Below, one piece after another: positions 6,826-14,164 of a DNA stretch of 16,359 nt. The number at the start of each line of letters is the position of its first letter. Within the stretch, counting starts at the first letter, position 1. The notes beneath the pieces are model-generated. The model made no database searches, had not been told where the DNA came from, and worked only from the letters and a program-made list of their open reading frames with translations. This DNA is from Bacteroidota bacterium (GTDB taxonomy: Bacteria > Bacteroidota > Ignavibacteria > Ignavibacteriales > Melioribacteraceae), in contig JAKAMS010000014.1 in NCBI GenBank assembly GCA_021812745.1, positions 1-16,359 of the forward strand, in the 5' to 3' direction. Made by a program: the position numbers and the translations under genes.

Positions 6826-7770
6826 ATGAAGACTAAGGAAGAAGAATTTGAAATTAGCTGCCCTGAAATAAAGCTAAAAAGAAGTTATAAAATTATAGAT
6901 CTTAGGCAAGATACACATCCCGAATACAATAATTGGGAAAATTTTCAAAAATGTTTGGATCAAGCAATTTCCGTCTTGGGATATAGCTATTATCCAAATT
7001 CATTTTTCAAGCATATTACTTCTTTACCTAAAGATTTTGATCAACTAAATGAAATAAAGAAAATTTTCAAGATACTTGGAGATTTAAAAGGTGTTATTAA
7101 ATTCACAAATAAACATGGCAAATCAACTTTCTCACGATATAAAAATGATTATGAGAGTCTTAGAATTCTTGCCTCAACTCAAATGCTAAAGAATAATGAT
7201 AAAATTATCATGGGATATAACTCTTGGCCCAGATTGGGATTGATAGATCATATAAATTCACTTTGCGAGAGTACAAATCAAGTTAGTGTTTTAGATGCAG
7301 GTTGCGGTTCCGGATTGAACTTGTATATGCTTTTGAATACTAGACCCGACCTAGCTGTTGATGGGTTCGAGTACACACATTCAAGATTAGCCTCATGTAT
7401 CATTAATCTAGTTTATGAAGACAAAATTGGAAAGTTATTCTTAGGGGATATCACAAAAATTGATTTACCTGACGAAAGTTATGACATAGTATTTACTAAT
7501 CATGTGATAGAACAGCTTGGGCAAAAAAATGCAGAATTAGCTATGAAAGAAGTATTGCGTGTTTCCAGAAAGGGAGTAGTTTTATGTGAGCCTGCCATTC
7601 ATAACGCAAATACTTATGAAAGATGGAGAATGAACAGACTTGGATATTGCCAAGACTTATTAAGTATATCAAAAAAAATTCCAAATTGTAAAGTCACAGT
7701 TTATAAAGAAGATAAAATTAGATATTACCCAAACACAAGCAATACACTTATATTGGAGAAAAAAAGATAA
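6826..7770 (+). CDS. Class I SAM-dependent methyltransferase
   Basis: A 314-residue protein whose C-terminal half is a Methyltransf_11/25-type domain. Motif I is VLDAGCGSG (155-163), the acidic end of strand 2 is Glu182 in GFEYT, Asp208 lies in LGDIT, and motif IV is SYDIVFTNHVIEQL (218-231). The N-terminal 150 residues match nothing I recognise and may be a substrate-binding region. The stretch NTYERWRMN late in the fold is also unassigned. The gene is visibly richer in A/T codons than the aroF/mutS neighbours and stands alone, followed 10 nt later by a secretion-domain relic, so it may be a later arrival. AAAAGGAAATAAGC gives a modest Shine-Dalgarno before the ATG. The target (small molecule, lipid or protein) cannot be told. 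Confidence 0.8.
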   Translation: MKTKEEEFEISCPEIKLKRSYKIIDLRQDTHPEYNNWENFQKCLDQAISVLGYSYYPNSFFKHITSLPKDFDQLNEIKKIFKILGDLKGVIKFTNKHGKSTFSRYKNDYESLRILASTQMLKNNDKIIMGYNSWPRLGLIDHINSLCESTNQVSVLDAGCGSGLNLYMLLNTRPDLAVDGFEYTHSRLASCIINLVYEDKIGKLFLGDITKIDLPDESYDIVFTNHVIEQLGQKNAELAMKEVLRVSRKGVVLCEPAIHNANTYERWRMNRLGYCQDLLSISKKIPNCKVTVYKEDKIRYYPNTSNTLILEKKR

Positions 7771-7780
7771 AAATTTTGAT

Positions 7781-7864
7781 ACTAGAGGCACTTACACTAG
7801 TACAAGTTACACTTTACGGGCAGGCGACTATTCCCAATCAAAAAAAATGCTTTTGATAAAATAG
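7781..7864 (+). pseudogene. Remnant of a T9SS C-terminal sorting domain
   Basis: In a frame different from the methyltransferase, codons 7781-7864 read TRGTY, then about five residues, then TLRAGDYSQSKKMLLIK and TAG. This is the characteristic last strand of type IX secretion (Por) sorting domains, usually written 'SGVYFYxLxAGxFxxTKKMxLxK', which ends the protein exactly as here. No start codon or body of a secreted protein precedes it, because the methyltransferase gene occupies that space. It is therefore the 3' stump of a deleted or displaced secreted protein. The real function would have been cargo export and surface anchoring. The motif is distinctive but short. Confidence 0.62.
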
Positions 7865-7866
7865 AA

Positions 7867-8949
7867 TTAGACCTTTGTTAAGAAGCCGAGTTGTTCAATT
7901 AGTTCTTTTGACTTCTCGGCATCGCTTTCGCTTTCAAATGCAATTCTGAATGTTCCGCCGGAACCTTCGCGGATTTTTAGAAGCTCGATATCCTTGATGC
8001 TAATATTATTTTCAAATAATGCTGTCGAAATTTTACTTATAACTCCGGGTTCATCTTTCACAAAGACAAACAAATCATAGATTTGGTGAATAAATCCCTT
8101 GTTCGATTTTGGTATTTCATCACGTTTTATTCTTGCGTTCTCAAATTTTTCCGAAAGCTTTTTGTAATCTTCTTTTGCTATAGATTTTTTAATCTGTTCC
8201 AGATCCAAAATAAAATTATCAATCGCCTGGATAATATTTTTTTTGTTTTGCTTAATAATCGGTTCCCAGATTCTAAATTCGCTGGAAGCAATCCGCGTCA
8301 TGTCTCTAAATCCGCCGGCGGCATAATCGAAAAAGTTTATTGCACTCTCTTTAAAATTTGCCGAGTTGATCAACGAAACCGAAACTAATTGGGGAAGATG
8401 ACTTACAGATGCAACAATTATATCATGCACTTTTGGATTGAGAAAAGTAATTTTTGCGCCAATCTGATGAATTATCTCTGTTAATGAATTAATTACCGGC
8501 AATTCCGCCGCTGATTCATTTAAAATGTAAACACAGTTCTCAAATAAAAGAGGGTCGGAATTATCAAAACCGCTTTTCTCTTTTCCTGTCATCGGATGCC
8601 CGCCGATGTAAAATCCTTTTCTTTCTTTGGAATCCCAAATTTCTTGAAAGACGGATTTGACTCCGCATACATCGGTAAGAATTTGACCTGGCTTAATCTT
8701 ATCAGACAACTTTTCAAAAACAGTTAATGAAGCATCAACGGGAAGAGAAATAAAAATCAAATCAGATTCAAGAGCATCTTCGAATGAAGATAACTTCTGA
8801 TCAATAACATCTTGCTGTATCGCTTTCTCAAGAACATCGGCATTATCAAAAGCGCTGATCTTATGGTCGGAAGAAAAACTTCTAATTGATTTTGCGATTG
8901 ATCCGCCTATTAATCCCAAACCTATTATTGCTATCTTCTCGACTTTCAA
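7867..8949 (-). CDS. tyrA: Prephenate dehydrogenase with C-terminal ACT domain
   Basis: A 360-residue cytoplasmic enzyme of tyrosine synthesis that oxidatively decarboxylates prephenate to 4-hydroxyphenylpyruvate with NAD(P). The Rossmann motif GLGLIGGS spans 10-17. LTDVCGVKS (91-99) and GGHPMTGKEKSG (116-127) carry the conserved active-site His118, and SHLPQ (183-187) and FRDMTRIASS (214-223) follow, as in the TyrA_p family. Residues about 295-355 (VFVKDEPGVISKISTALF onward) are an ACT domain, implying feedback control by an aromatic amino acid. The start is TTG at 8949-8947, immediately after the aroF stop (TAATTG), with AGGA 8 nt upstream. Neighbour aroF makes the first compound of the same pathway. 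There is no chorismate mutase domain in this protein. Confidence 0.93.
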   Translation of the reverse strand: MKVEKIAIIGLGLIGGSIAKSIRSFSSDHKISAFDNADVLEKAIQQDVIDQKLSSFEDALESDLIFISLPVDASLTVFEKLSDKIKPGQILTDVCGVKSVFQEIWDSKERKGFYIGGHPMTGKEKSGFDNSDPLLFENCVYILNESAAELPVINSLTEIIHQIGAKITFLNPKVHDIIVASVSHLPQLVSVSLINSANFKESAINFFDYAAGGFRDMTRIASSEFRIWEPIIKQNKKNIIQAIDNFILDLEQIKKSIAKEDYKKLSEKFENARIKRDEIPKSNKGFIHQIYDLFVFVKDEPGVISKISTALFENNISIKDIELLKIREGSGGTFRIAFESESDAEKSKELIEQLGFLTKV

Positions 8950-9963
8950 TTACAGAGTCCTGCCGATTGCAGTCGCGATTAAACGAAGTTCTTCCATCAG
9001 TTTGAGGTAAGTTGCTGGCAGAAGAGCTTGCGGTCCGTCTGAAAGAGCATTCTCCGGATCGTCATGAATCTCAATCATAATTCCATCGGCGCCTGCTGCC
9101 ACCGCTGCGCGCGCCATTGGTGGAACTTGATCTCTCAACCCGGTTGCATGTGATGGATCAGCAATAATTGGCAAGTGGCTTTTTTTGTGAACAACCGGAA
9201 TAGCTGAAAGATCGAATGTGTTGCGTGTGTAGTTCTCGAATGTCCTAATGCCTCGTTCACAAAAGAAAACATTTTTGTTGCCGCCGCTTAAAAGATATTC
9301 TGCGGACATCAGCCATTCTTCTATTGTGGCTGCTATACCTCGTTTTACCATTACAGGTTTAGAAACTTTTCCCAATTCTTTAAGAAGAGAAAAATTTTGC
9401 ATATTGCGCGCACCAAGCTGAAATACATCTGTATACTTATCAATCAATTCGATTTGATCAATCTGCATTACTTCTGTTACAACCAACAATTTATTTTCAT
9501 CTGCTGCTGCTCGCATTAATTTTAATCCTTCTTCTCCCAATCCTTGAAATGAATATGGAGAAGTGCGAGGTTTAAATGCGCCGCCACGTAAAAATTTTGC
9601 ACCGGACTTAGCAACTACTTTAGCCAGCCGGAAGATTTGATCTTCATTTTCAACCGAACATGGACCGGCAATCATAGCAATCTTATTTCCCCCAATTTCT
9701 ACATCTTTGATTTTTATTACAGTATCATGTTCTTGAAAACTTCTCCCCGCTAACTTGTATGGAGTCGTTACACGGTAAACTTCGTCAACACCGTCTAAGA
9801 TGCTTATGTTGCGTGTATCAAAATTTTGTTTTACTCCTATAGCTCCTATGATCGTCCGTTCTGCGCCGGTTGATTTATGAATCTGAAATCCAAATCCTTC
9901 AAGATGTTTTACAACATTTTCTATCTGAGATTCTGTAGCGTTTTTTTCTAATATAATTACCAA
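8950..9963 (-). CDS. aroF: 3-deoxy-7-phosphoheptulonate (DAHP) synthase, type I-beta with N-terminal regulatory domain
   Basis: A 337-residue enzyme condensing phosphoenolpyruvate and erythrose 4-phosphate to DAHP, the entry step of the shikimate pathway. Residues 1-70 are the ferredoxin-like regulatory domain (MVIILEKNATESQI start). The barrel carries GPCSVE with Cys102, LRGGAFKPRTSPYSFQG (125-141), DPSHATG with His272, Glu298 in MIEIH, and Asp309 in LSDG. These four metal ligands have the same numbers as I recall for the Thermotoga maritima enzyme, where the N-terminal domain mediates tyrosine inhibition, so similar feedback is likely. The start is TTG at 9963-9961, with AGGAG at 9974-9970 six nt upstream. 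The gene sits 15 nt after the lipoprotein gene and directly abuts tyrA. Confidence 0.95.
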   Translation of the reverse strand: MVIILEKNATESQIENVVKHLEGFGFQIHKSTGAERTIIGAIGVKQNFDTRNISILDGVDEVYRVTTPYKLAGRSFQEHDTVIKIKDVEIGGNKIAMIAGPCSVENEDQIFRLAKVVAKSGAKFLRGGAFKPRTSPYSFQGLGEEGLKLMRAAADENKLLVVTEVMQIDQIELIDKYTDVFQLGARNMQNFSLLKELGKVSKPVMVKRGIAATIEEWLMSAEYLLSGGNKNVFFCERGIRTFENYTRNTFDLSAIPVVHKKSHLPIIADPSHATGLRDQVPPMARAAVAAGADGIMIEIHDDPENALSDGPQALLPATYLKLMEELRLIATAIGRTL

Positions 9964-9969
9964 GTTAAA

Positions 9970-9974
9970 CTCCT
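9970..9974 (-). promoter_or_regulatory. Shine-Dalgarno deciding the TTG start of aroF
   Basis: On the minus strand AGGAG is followed by six bases (TTTAAC) and then TTG. The distance and the match to known DAHP synthase N-termini fix TTG as the start. Confidence 0.6.
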
Positions 9975-9978
9975 AAAA

Positions 9979-10650
9979 TTAATCGTGAAATTTTTTTTCA
10001 CCCGCTTTAATTGCAATCGGGATGAAATCTTCTTTTGTTGGTATTGCGCATGAGAAATTTGGACTATATGCACAGTATGGATTATATGCCAAGTTGAAAT
10101 CAATTGTATAAACATGATTTGGATCTTCAACTTTTTCAAAATCTATATATCGTCCTACGCCGTAAGTTTCATTATTTGTCGTCTTGTCTGTGAACCAGAT
10201 TGAATAATAAATTTGTCCGTCAACTGTACTTCCTTGATAAACGTTTATTTTTAGCGGTTGGTTCTCGTATTTGATTTCAACATAACCGTAACGGACAGAT
10301 TTGCGCGGTTCGCCTTTCGTTCCGTAGATTGTAACAGTGTCTTTTGGGTTATACTCTGTAAGTTTACTTTTGAAAAGAAAAGCCGGATCAACATCAAAAT
10401 ATTTCAAATCATGAAATTCAATTTTTCCTTTTCTATTAAATGGGGAATTAGAATCGTTTTTCATTTCATCATTTTTTTCTGCCCGGAATTTCTCAATTAG
10501 CTCTATGTACGCCTTCTGTTCGGGCGAAAAATTTTTCCCGCATGAAATCAAAAAGAGAGTAAGTATAAGGACAAGAGCACGATTAAGGAAACGAAATAAC
10601 TTTTCTTGCACTTGCACTTGATCTTGGCTTTTTTTATTTCTTTTCATCAT
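9979..10650 (-). CDS. DUF1684 lipoprotein
   Basis: A 223-residue predicted lipoprotein. A basic N-region (MMKRNKKSQ) is followed by a hydrophobic core and a lipobox LISC with Cys37, so the mature protein should be lipid-anchored. The body fits DUF1684: GRYIDFE, YTIDFNLAYNPYCAY, FSCAIPTKEDFIPIAIKAGEKKFHD. The conserved Tyr-Asn-Pro-x-Cys and Ser-Cys cysteines may bind metal or form a disulfide; the function is unknown. The start lies inside the 3' end of mutS (17-nt overlap with ATG at 10650; TTG at 10653 and ATG at 10647 are alternatives). The N-region before the core is longer than usual because a 6-nt repeat encodes QDQVQVQ. The gene lies between mutS and aroF, probably co-transcribed. Confidence 0.82.
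   Translation of the reverse strand: MMKRNKKSQDQVQVQEKLFRFLNRALVLILTLFLISCGKNFSPEQKAYIELIEKFRAEKNDEMKNDSNSPFNRKGKIEFHDLKYFDVDPAFLFKSKLTEYNPKDTVTIYGTKGEPRKSVRYGYVEIKYENQPLKINVYQGSTVDGQIYYSIWFTDKTTNNETYGVGRYIDFEKVEDPNHVYTIDFNLAYNPYCAYSPNFSCAIPTKEDFIPIAIKAGEKKFHD
10605..10628. repeat. Short hexanucleotide repeat within the lipoprotein signal region
   Basis: Four consecutive 6-nt units on the plus strand, CTTGCA twice and then CTTGAT and CTTGGC. They encode the QDQVQVQ stretch just before the hydrophobic core of the lipoprotein signal peptide. It may have grown by slippage, lengthening the N-region. Confidence 0.5.
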
Positions 10651-13249
10651 CAATCTTCTTCTTTAGTTCACTCAGTTTGTTCAATGCTTCAAGGGGTGTC
10701 AAACTGTTGATCGAAATATCGGAAATATGTTTGCGTAATTCTTCATCTTTCATTTCGAACAAACTAATTTGAAAATCATCTGCTCCTTTGAGCTTTGCAA
10801 GTTTTGCCTTCTTCATTTCGTATGGAGTAAGTTCTTTACTCTCCAAATTAGCAAGAATTTCTTTTGCGCGGTTGGTTACAAAAAGAGGCAAACCTGCCAT
10901 TTGTCCAACTTGAATACCGTAACTATGGTCTGCACCGCCTGAAGAAACTTTGTGTAAGAAAATTACTTTATCGCCATACTCGCGTACCTCTACTTTGAAA
11001 TTTTTTATACGGGGAAATAATGTTGCCATCTCATTCAGTTCGTGATAATGAGTAGCGAATAAAGTTTTTGCTGCAAGTTTCGGATTCTCATGCAAATATT
11101 CCGTAATTGCCCAAGCAATTGATATCCCGTCAAATGTGCTTGTGCCGCGTCCGATTTCATCGAGCAATATTAAACTTTTTCCCGTTGCGTTATTCAAAAT
11201 ATTTGCCGCTTCCTGCATCTCAACAAGGAAAGTAGATTCACCGGCAGAAATATTATCGCTGGCGCCTACGCGCGTATAAATTCTATCTACCAAACCAATC
11301 TTTGCTGACGCCGCCGGAACAAACGATCCGATCTGCGCCATCAAAACTATTAATCCAACTTGACGTAAATAGACAGATTTACCTGCCATGTTGGGTCCTG
11401 TTAATAAAATAATCTGCTCTTCATTTGAAGAGAGTCTGCAGTTGTTAGGAGTAAATTTTTCTCCCGGAGGAAGAATCCTTTCAACTACCGGATGCCTGCC
11501 GTCAATAATTTCGAGAAGGTCCGATTCATCAAGTTGCGGGCAAACATATTTATAATCGTCTGCGCATTCGGCAAATGATTGATAACAATCGAGCATTGCA
11601 ATTAAACGCGCATTCTCTTGAATTGCTTCTGTCTCGGAAGCAGCGGTAATTCTAACTTGATCGAAAAGCTGATACTCAAGATTACCAATATTTTCTGCCG
11701 CATTTAAAATTTTATCTTCATACTCTTTCAGTTCCGGAGTAATAAACCTTTCGCTGTTTACGAGCGTCTGCTTGCGTATATAATTTTCCGGTACTTTATC
11801 TTTGTTGGCATTGCTAATGTCAATGTAGTAACCAAAAACTTTATTGTAACTCACTTTCAGAGAAGAAATTTTTGTCCGCTCGCGTTCGGTCTTCTGCAGA
11901 TTTGTAATCCAATCTTTTGCATGTGTAGAAAGTCCGCGAAGTTCATCAAGTTCCGGACTGAAACCGTCTCTTATAACGCCGCCATCGGAGATAGCCAGCG
12001 GCGGATCATCTGCAATTGCTCTTTCAATTTTTTCTACAAGATGATCTAAAGAATTTAAACGCTGATTTACGGCAACAAGCGTGTCTATAGAAGTCTGATC
12101 TAAAAGCTGTTTGATAAGCGGAATTTTTTTGAGCGATGTTTTCAAATGAAGAAGTTCGCGCGGGTTTACTCTTCCTGTGCAAATTTTTGATGTCAGCCGT
12201 TCAAGATCGCCAATCTCTTTCAATTCATTCTGTAAATTTTTTCTAAGAGTTTTATTTTGAAGAAGTTCAGAGATAGACTCCTGCCGTTTTAGTATCGGTT
12301 CCAATTTTCTTAACGGGGCAGAGATCCATTTCTTCAGCATTCTTCCGCCCATAGAGGTTGCAGTTTTATCAAGAATTGATATTAACGAACCTTCACGCTC
12401 GCCGTCTTGCATTGTAAACATGATTTCTAGATTTCGTTTCGTCGAATAATCAAGAATCATGTAATCGGAAGGATTATGACGCGAGATTTTATTGATGTGT
12501 GTAAGATTAGCTTTCTGAGTTTCCCGTAAGTAGTTCAATGCCGCACCGGCAGAATTGATTCCTGCTGTTAACTTCTCTATTCCAAATCCTTTTAATGTTT
12601 TTGTGTTGAAGTGATTCATCAAAAGTTCTGAAGAATATTCGTAATTAAAAATCCAATCATCAATTTTTGTAATACGTGCGGAAGGAACCGCTTTATGAAT
12701 CATCGGTTCGAGTTCATGTTTAAGCTTTTTGGGAATTAATATCTCAGAAGGATTGATAGAGCCGAGTTGCTGAGTAACTTCGGAACTCATTACTTCAAAA
12801 GTTGAAAACTCTCCGGTGGAAATATCGCAGAAAGCAATTCCGGCAATTTCATTTTCAATATAAATCGAAAGAAGATAATTGTTTTTTTTATGATCGAGAA
12901 GTTTATCGGAAATTGCCACGCCGGGCGTTACAACTTCAACTACGTCACGCTTAACAATTCCTTTTGCGAATTTAGGATTTTCCATCTGTTCACAGACAGC
13001 AACTCTGTATCCTGCGCGGACAAGTTTAGGCAGATAAGTATCAATTGCATGATGTGGAAATCCGGCAAGGGGAACTTCTCCAGCGGCGCCGTTAGCCCGT
13101 TTAGTTAAAGTAATGCCCAGCACTTTCGAGGCGATTTTTGCATCTTCCTCAAACGTTTCAAAGAAATCTCCCATTCGGAAAAGTAAAATTGTATCCGGAT
13201 AGTTTTCTTTGATCTTTCCATATTGCGCCATCAAAGGGGTGATTGACAT
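10634..13249 (-). CDS. mutS: DNA mismatch repair protein MutS
   Basis: An 871-residue mismatch-recognition ATPase of usual MutS1 length. The N-terminal domain has MGDFFETFEEDA, giving Phe29 and Glu31 as the Phe-x-Glu wedge (Phe-Phe-Glu here instead of the common Phe-Tyr-Glu). The connector, lever and clamp regions follow to about 590. The ATPase domain has GPNMAGKS (618-625), the signature DNISAGESTF (665-674), Walker B LILLDEIGRGTST (693-705), and the FATHYHEL His loop (731-738). The C-terminus is the short helical dimer tail. It works with MutL in the cytoplasm on newly replicated DNA; mutL is not nearby. The ATG has only a weak Shine-Dalgarno. mutS is the first gene of the leftward unit mutS-lipoprotein-aroF-tyrA. 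Confidence 0.97.
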   Translation of the reverse strand: MSITPLMAQYGKIKENYPDTILLFRMGDFFETFEEDAKIASKVLGITLTKRANGAAGEVPLAGFPHHAIDTYLPKLVRAGYRVAVCEQMENPKFAKGIVKRDVVEVVTPGVAISDKLLDHKKNNYLLSIYIENEIAGIAFCDISTGEFSTFEVMSSEVTQQLGSINPSEILIPKKLKHELEPMIHKAVPSARITKIDDWIFNYEYSSELLMNHFNTKTLKGFGIEKLTAGINSAGAALNYLRETQKANLTHINKISRHNPSDYMILDYSTKRNLEIMFTMQDGEREGSLISILDKTATSMGGRMLKKWISAPLRKLEPILKRQESISELLQNKTLRKNLQNELKEIGDLERLTSKICTGRVNPRELLHLKTSLKKIPLIKQLLDQTSIDTLVAVNQRLNSLDHLVEKIERAIADDPPLAISDGGVIRDGFSPELDELRGLSTHAKDWITNLQKTERERTKISSLKVSYNKVFGYYIDISNANKDKVPENYIRKQTLVNSERFITPELKEYEDKILNAAENIGNLEYQLFDQVRITAASETEAIQENARLIAMLDCYQSFAECADDYKYVCPQLDESDLLEIIDGRHPVVERILPPGEKFTPNNCRLSSNEEQIILLTGPNMAGKSVYLRQVGLIVLMAQIGSFVPAASAKIGLVDRIYTRVGASDNISAGESTFLVEMQEAANILNNATGKSLILLDEIGRGTSTFDGISIAWAITEYLHENPKLAAKTLFATHYHELNEMATLFPRIKNFKVEVREYGDKVIFLHKVSSGGADHSYGIQVGQMAGLPLFVTNRAKEILANLESKELTPYEMKKAKLAKLKGADDFQISLFEMKDEELRKHISDISINSLTPLEALNKLSELKKKIDDEKK

Positions 13250-13475
13250 AGCTTACTATAATTTTGTGTCAAAAATAGTTTAATGAGCACTTAGAATCAA
13301 AAGAGCTTTGAGAAGATAGATTTTAGCTATCAGTAATTAGCTTTTAGCTATTTCCTATACTTTCCCCCGGTTTGTAAATTTTAAAGGGAATTTTACTTCT
13401 CTGCCTAAATTTTTGTTATTTTCTAATGGCTAATTGCAAAAAGCTATCAGCTATTTAATCTTGATTGAGAGAATT
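13250..13475. promoter_or_regulatory. Divergent spacer holding presumed promoters
   Basis: The only non-coding DNA between the leftward mutS unit and the rightward epimerase-like gene, so promoters for both must lie here or in the repeats within it. No hexamer pair was convincing enough to place. It contains the two heptamer arrays listed separately and a roughly 75-nt core with a C-run (CCCCC at about 13365). Confidence 0.35.
13321..13458. repeat. Second pair of 7-nt-period arrays (NNNTAGC type)
   Basis: The left array at 13321-13348 is four heptamers, TTTTAGC, TATCAGT, AATTAGC and TTTTAGC. The right array at 13424-13458 is TAATGGC, TAATTGC, AAAAAGC, TATCAGC and a degenerate TATTTAA. They are about 75 nt apart. 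Because AGCT is self-complementary the pair can be read as direct or inverted; on the minus strand the right array also gives NNNTAGC-like units. The sequence differs from the element at 4801-5043, but the 7-nt period and paired layout are the same. No gene remnant was recognised between the arrays. Confidence 0.5.
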
Positions 13476-14141
13476 ATGAAAATCAGAACAATAATCTTCG
13501 GCGCTAGCGGAATGGTGGGAGAGGGTGTGCTGCTTCAAGCAATAACAGATAAAGACGTTGAATCAATTTTAGTGGTTGGAAGAAGATCGTGCGGAATCAA
13601 AGATGATAAATTGAAAGAGATTATTCATAATGATTTCTATAATTACTCAGCGATTGAAAATGATTTGATTGGCTATAATGCTTGTTTCTTCTGCCTTGGT
13701 GTTTCTTCTGTTGGTATGAACGAAAAAGATTATACAAAAATGACATATGATTTGACAATGCAGGCGGCGGCGACTTTATCAAAACTAAATAACGATATGA
13801 CTTTCTGCTATGTGTCAGGCGAAGGAACGGACAGTTCGGAGAGAGGACGGTTAATGTGGGCAAGAGTAAAAGGGAAAACGGAAAACCACTTAAAGAATTT
13901 GCCGTTCAAAGCAGTTTATCTATTCAGACCGGGATTTATGAAGCCGGCAAACGGGCAGAAAAATTTAAAATCATTTTATAAAATTGCGGGAAAAATCTAT
14001 CCGTTTATGAAGTTTCTTCTTCCAAACCACGGCTGCAAACTGGAAGATTTGGGGAACGCGATGATCAATACTGTAAAAGTTGGTTATTCGAAATCAATTC
14101 TTGAAAATAAAGATATTGAGGAACTTGCCGGAATAAAATAA
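13476..14141 (+). CDS. NAD(P)-binding, epimerase-like (TIP30/HTATIP2-like) protein
   Basis: A 221-residue atypical short-chain dehydrogenase. The nucleotide motif GASGMVG is at 9-15, VVGRR (33-37) ends strand 2 and probably selects NADP, and FFCLGVSS (71-78) follows. YVSGEGTDSSERG (112-124), then MWARVKGKTENHL (127-139), fits the 'YxxxKGxxE' active-site region with Trp128 in place of the usual Tyr; Lys132 and Lys134 are present. FRPGFMKP (150-157) is the normal strand-6 motif. ATG at 13476 was preferred over an in-frame TTG at 13434, because the extra 14 residues would be translated from the heptamer repeat and MKIRTIIFGASG is the normal start. The substrate is unknown. The next gene starts 23 nt downstream, suggesting one transcript. 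Confidence 0.8.
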   Translation: MKIRTIIFGASGMVGEGVLLQAITDKDVESILVVGRRSCGIKDDKLKEIIHNDFYNYSAIENDLIGYNACFFCLGVSSVGMNEKDYTKMTYDLTMQAAATLSKLNNDMTFCYVSGEGTDSSERGRLMWARVKGKTENHLKNLPFKAVYLFRPGFMKPANGQKNLKSFYKIAGKIYPFMKFLLPNHGCKLEDLGNAMINTVKVGYSKSILENKDIEELAGIK

Positions 14142-14164
14142 ATTAATAATGAAAGGTGATGAAG

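Noticed and set aside
7836..7857. Possible terminator between the convergent methyltransferase and tyrA genes
   Set aside because: ATCAAAA pairs with TTTTGAT, but the stem is almost only A-T pairs and short; the T-run belongs to the secretion-domain codons on the other strand.
8083..8388. Open frame of 101 codons on the + strand inside tyrA
   Set aside because: It is antisense to a well-supported gene with catalytic motifs, is Phe/Cys/Ile-rich without domain logic, and has no start signal.
12890..13108. Open frame on the + strand inside the start of mutS
   Set aside because: It lies antisense to the MutS mismatch-binding domain, which is intact; no Shine-Dalgarno and no recognisable product.
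13434..13475. TTG start giving 14 extra residues on the epimerase-like protein
   Set aside because: The added codons are heptamer-repeat sequence, and MKIRTIIFGASG from the ATG at 13476 is the normal family N-terminus.
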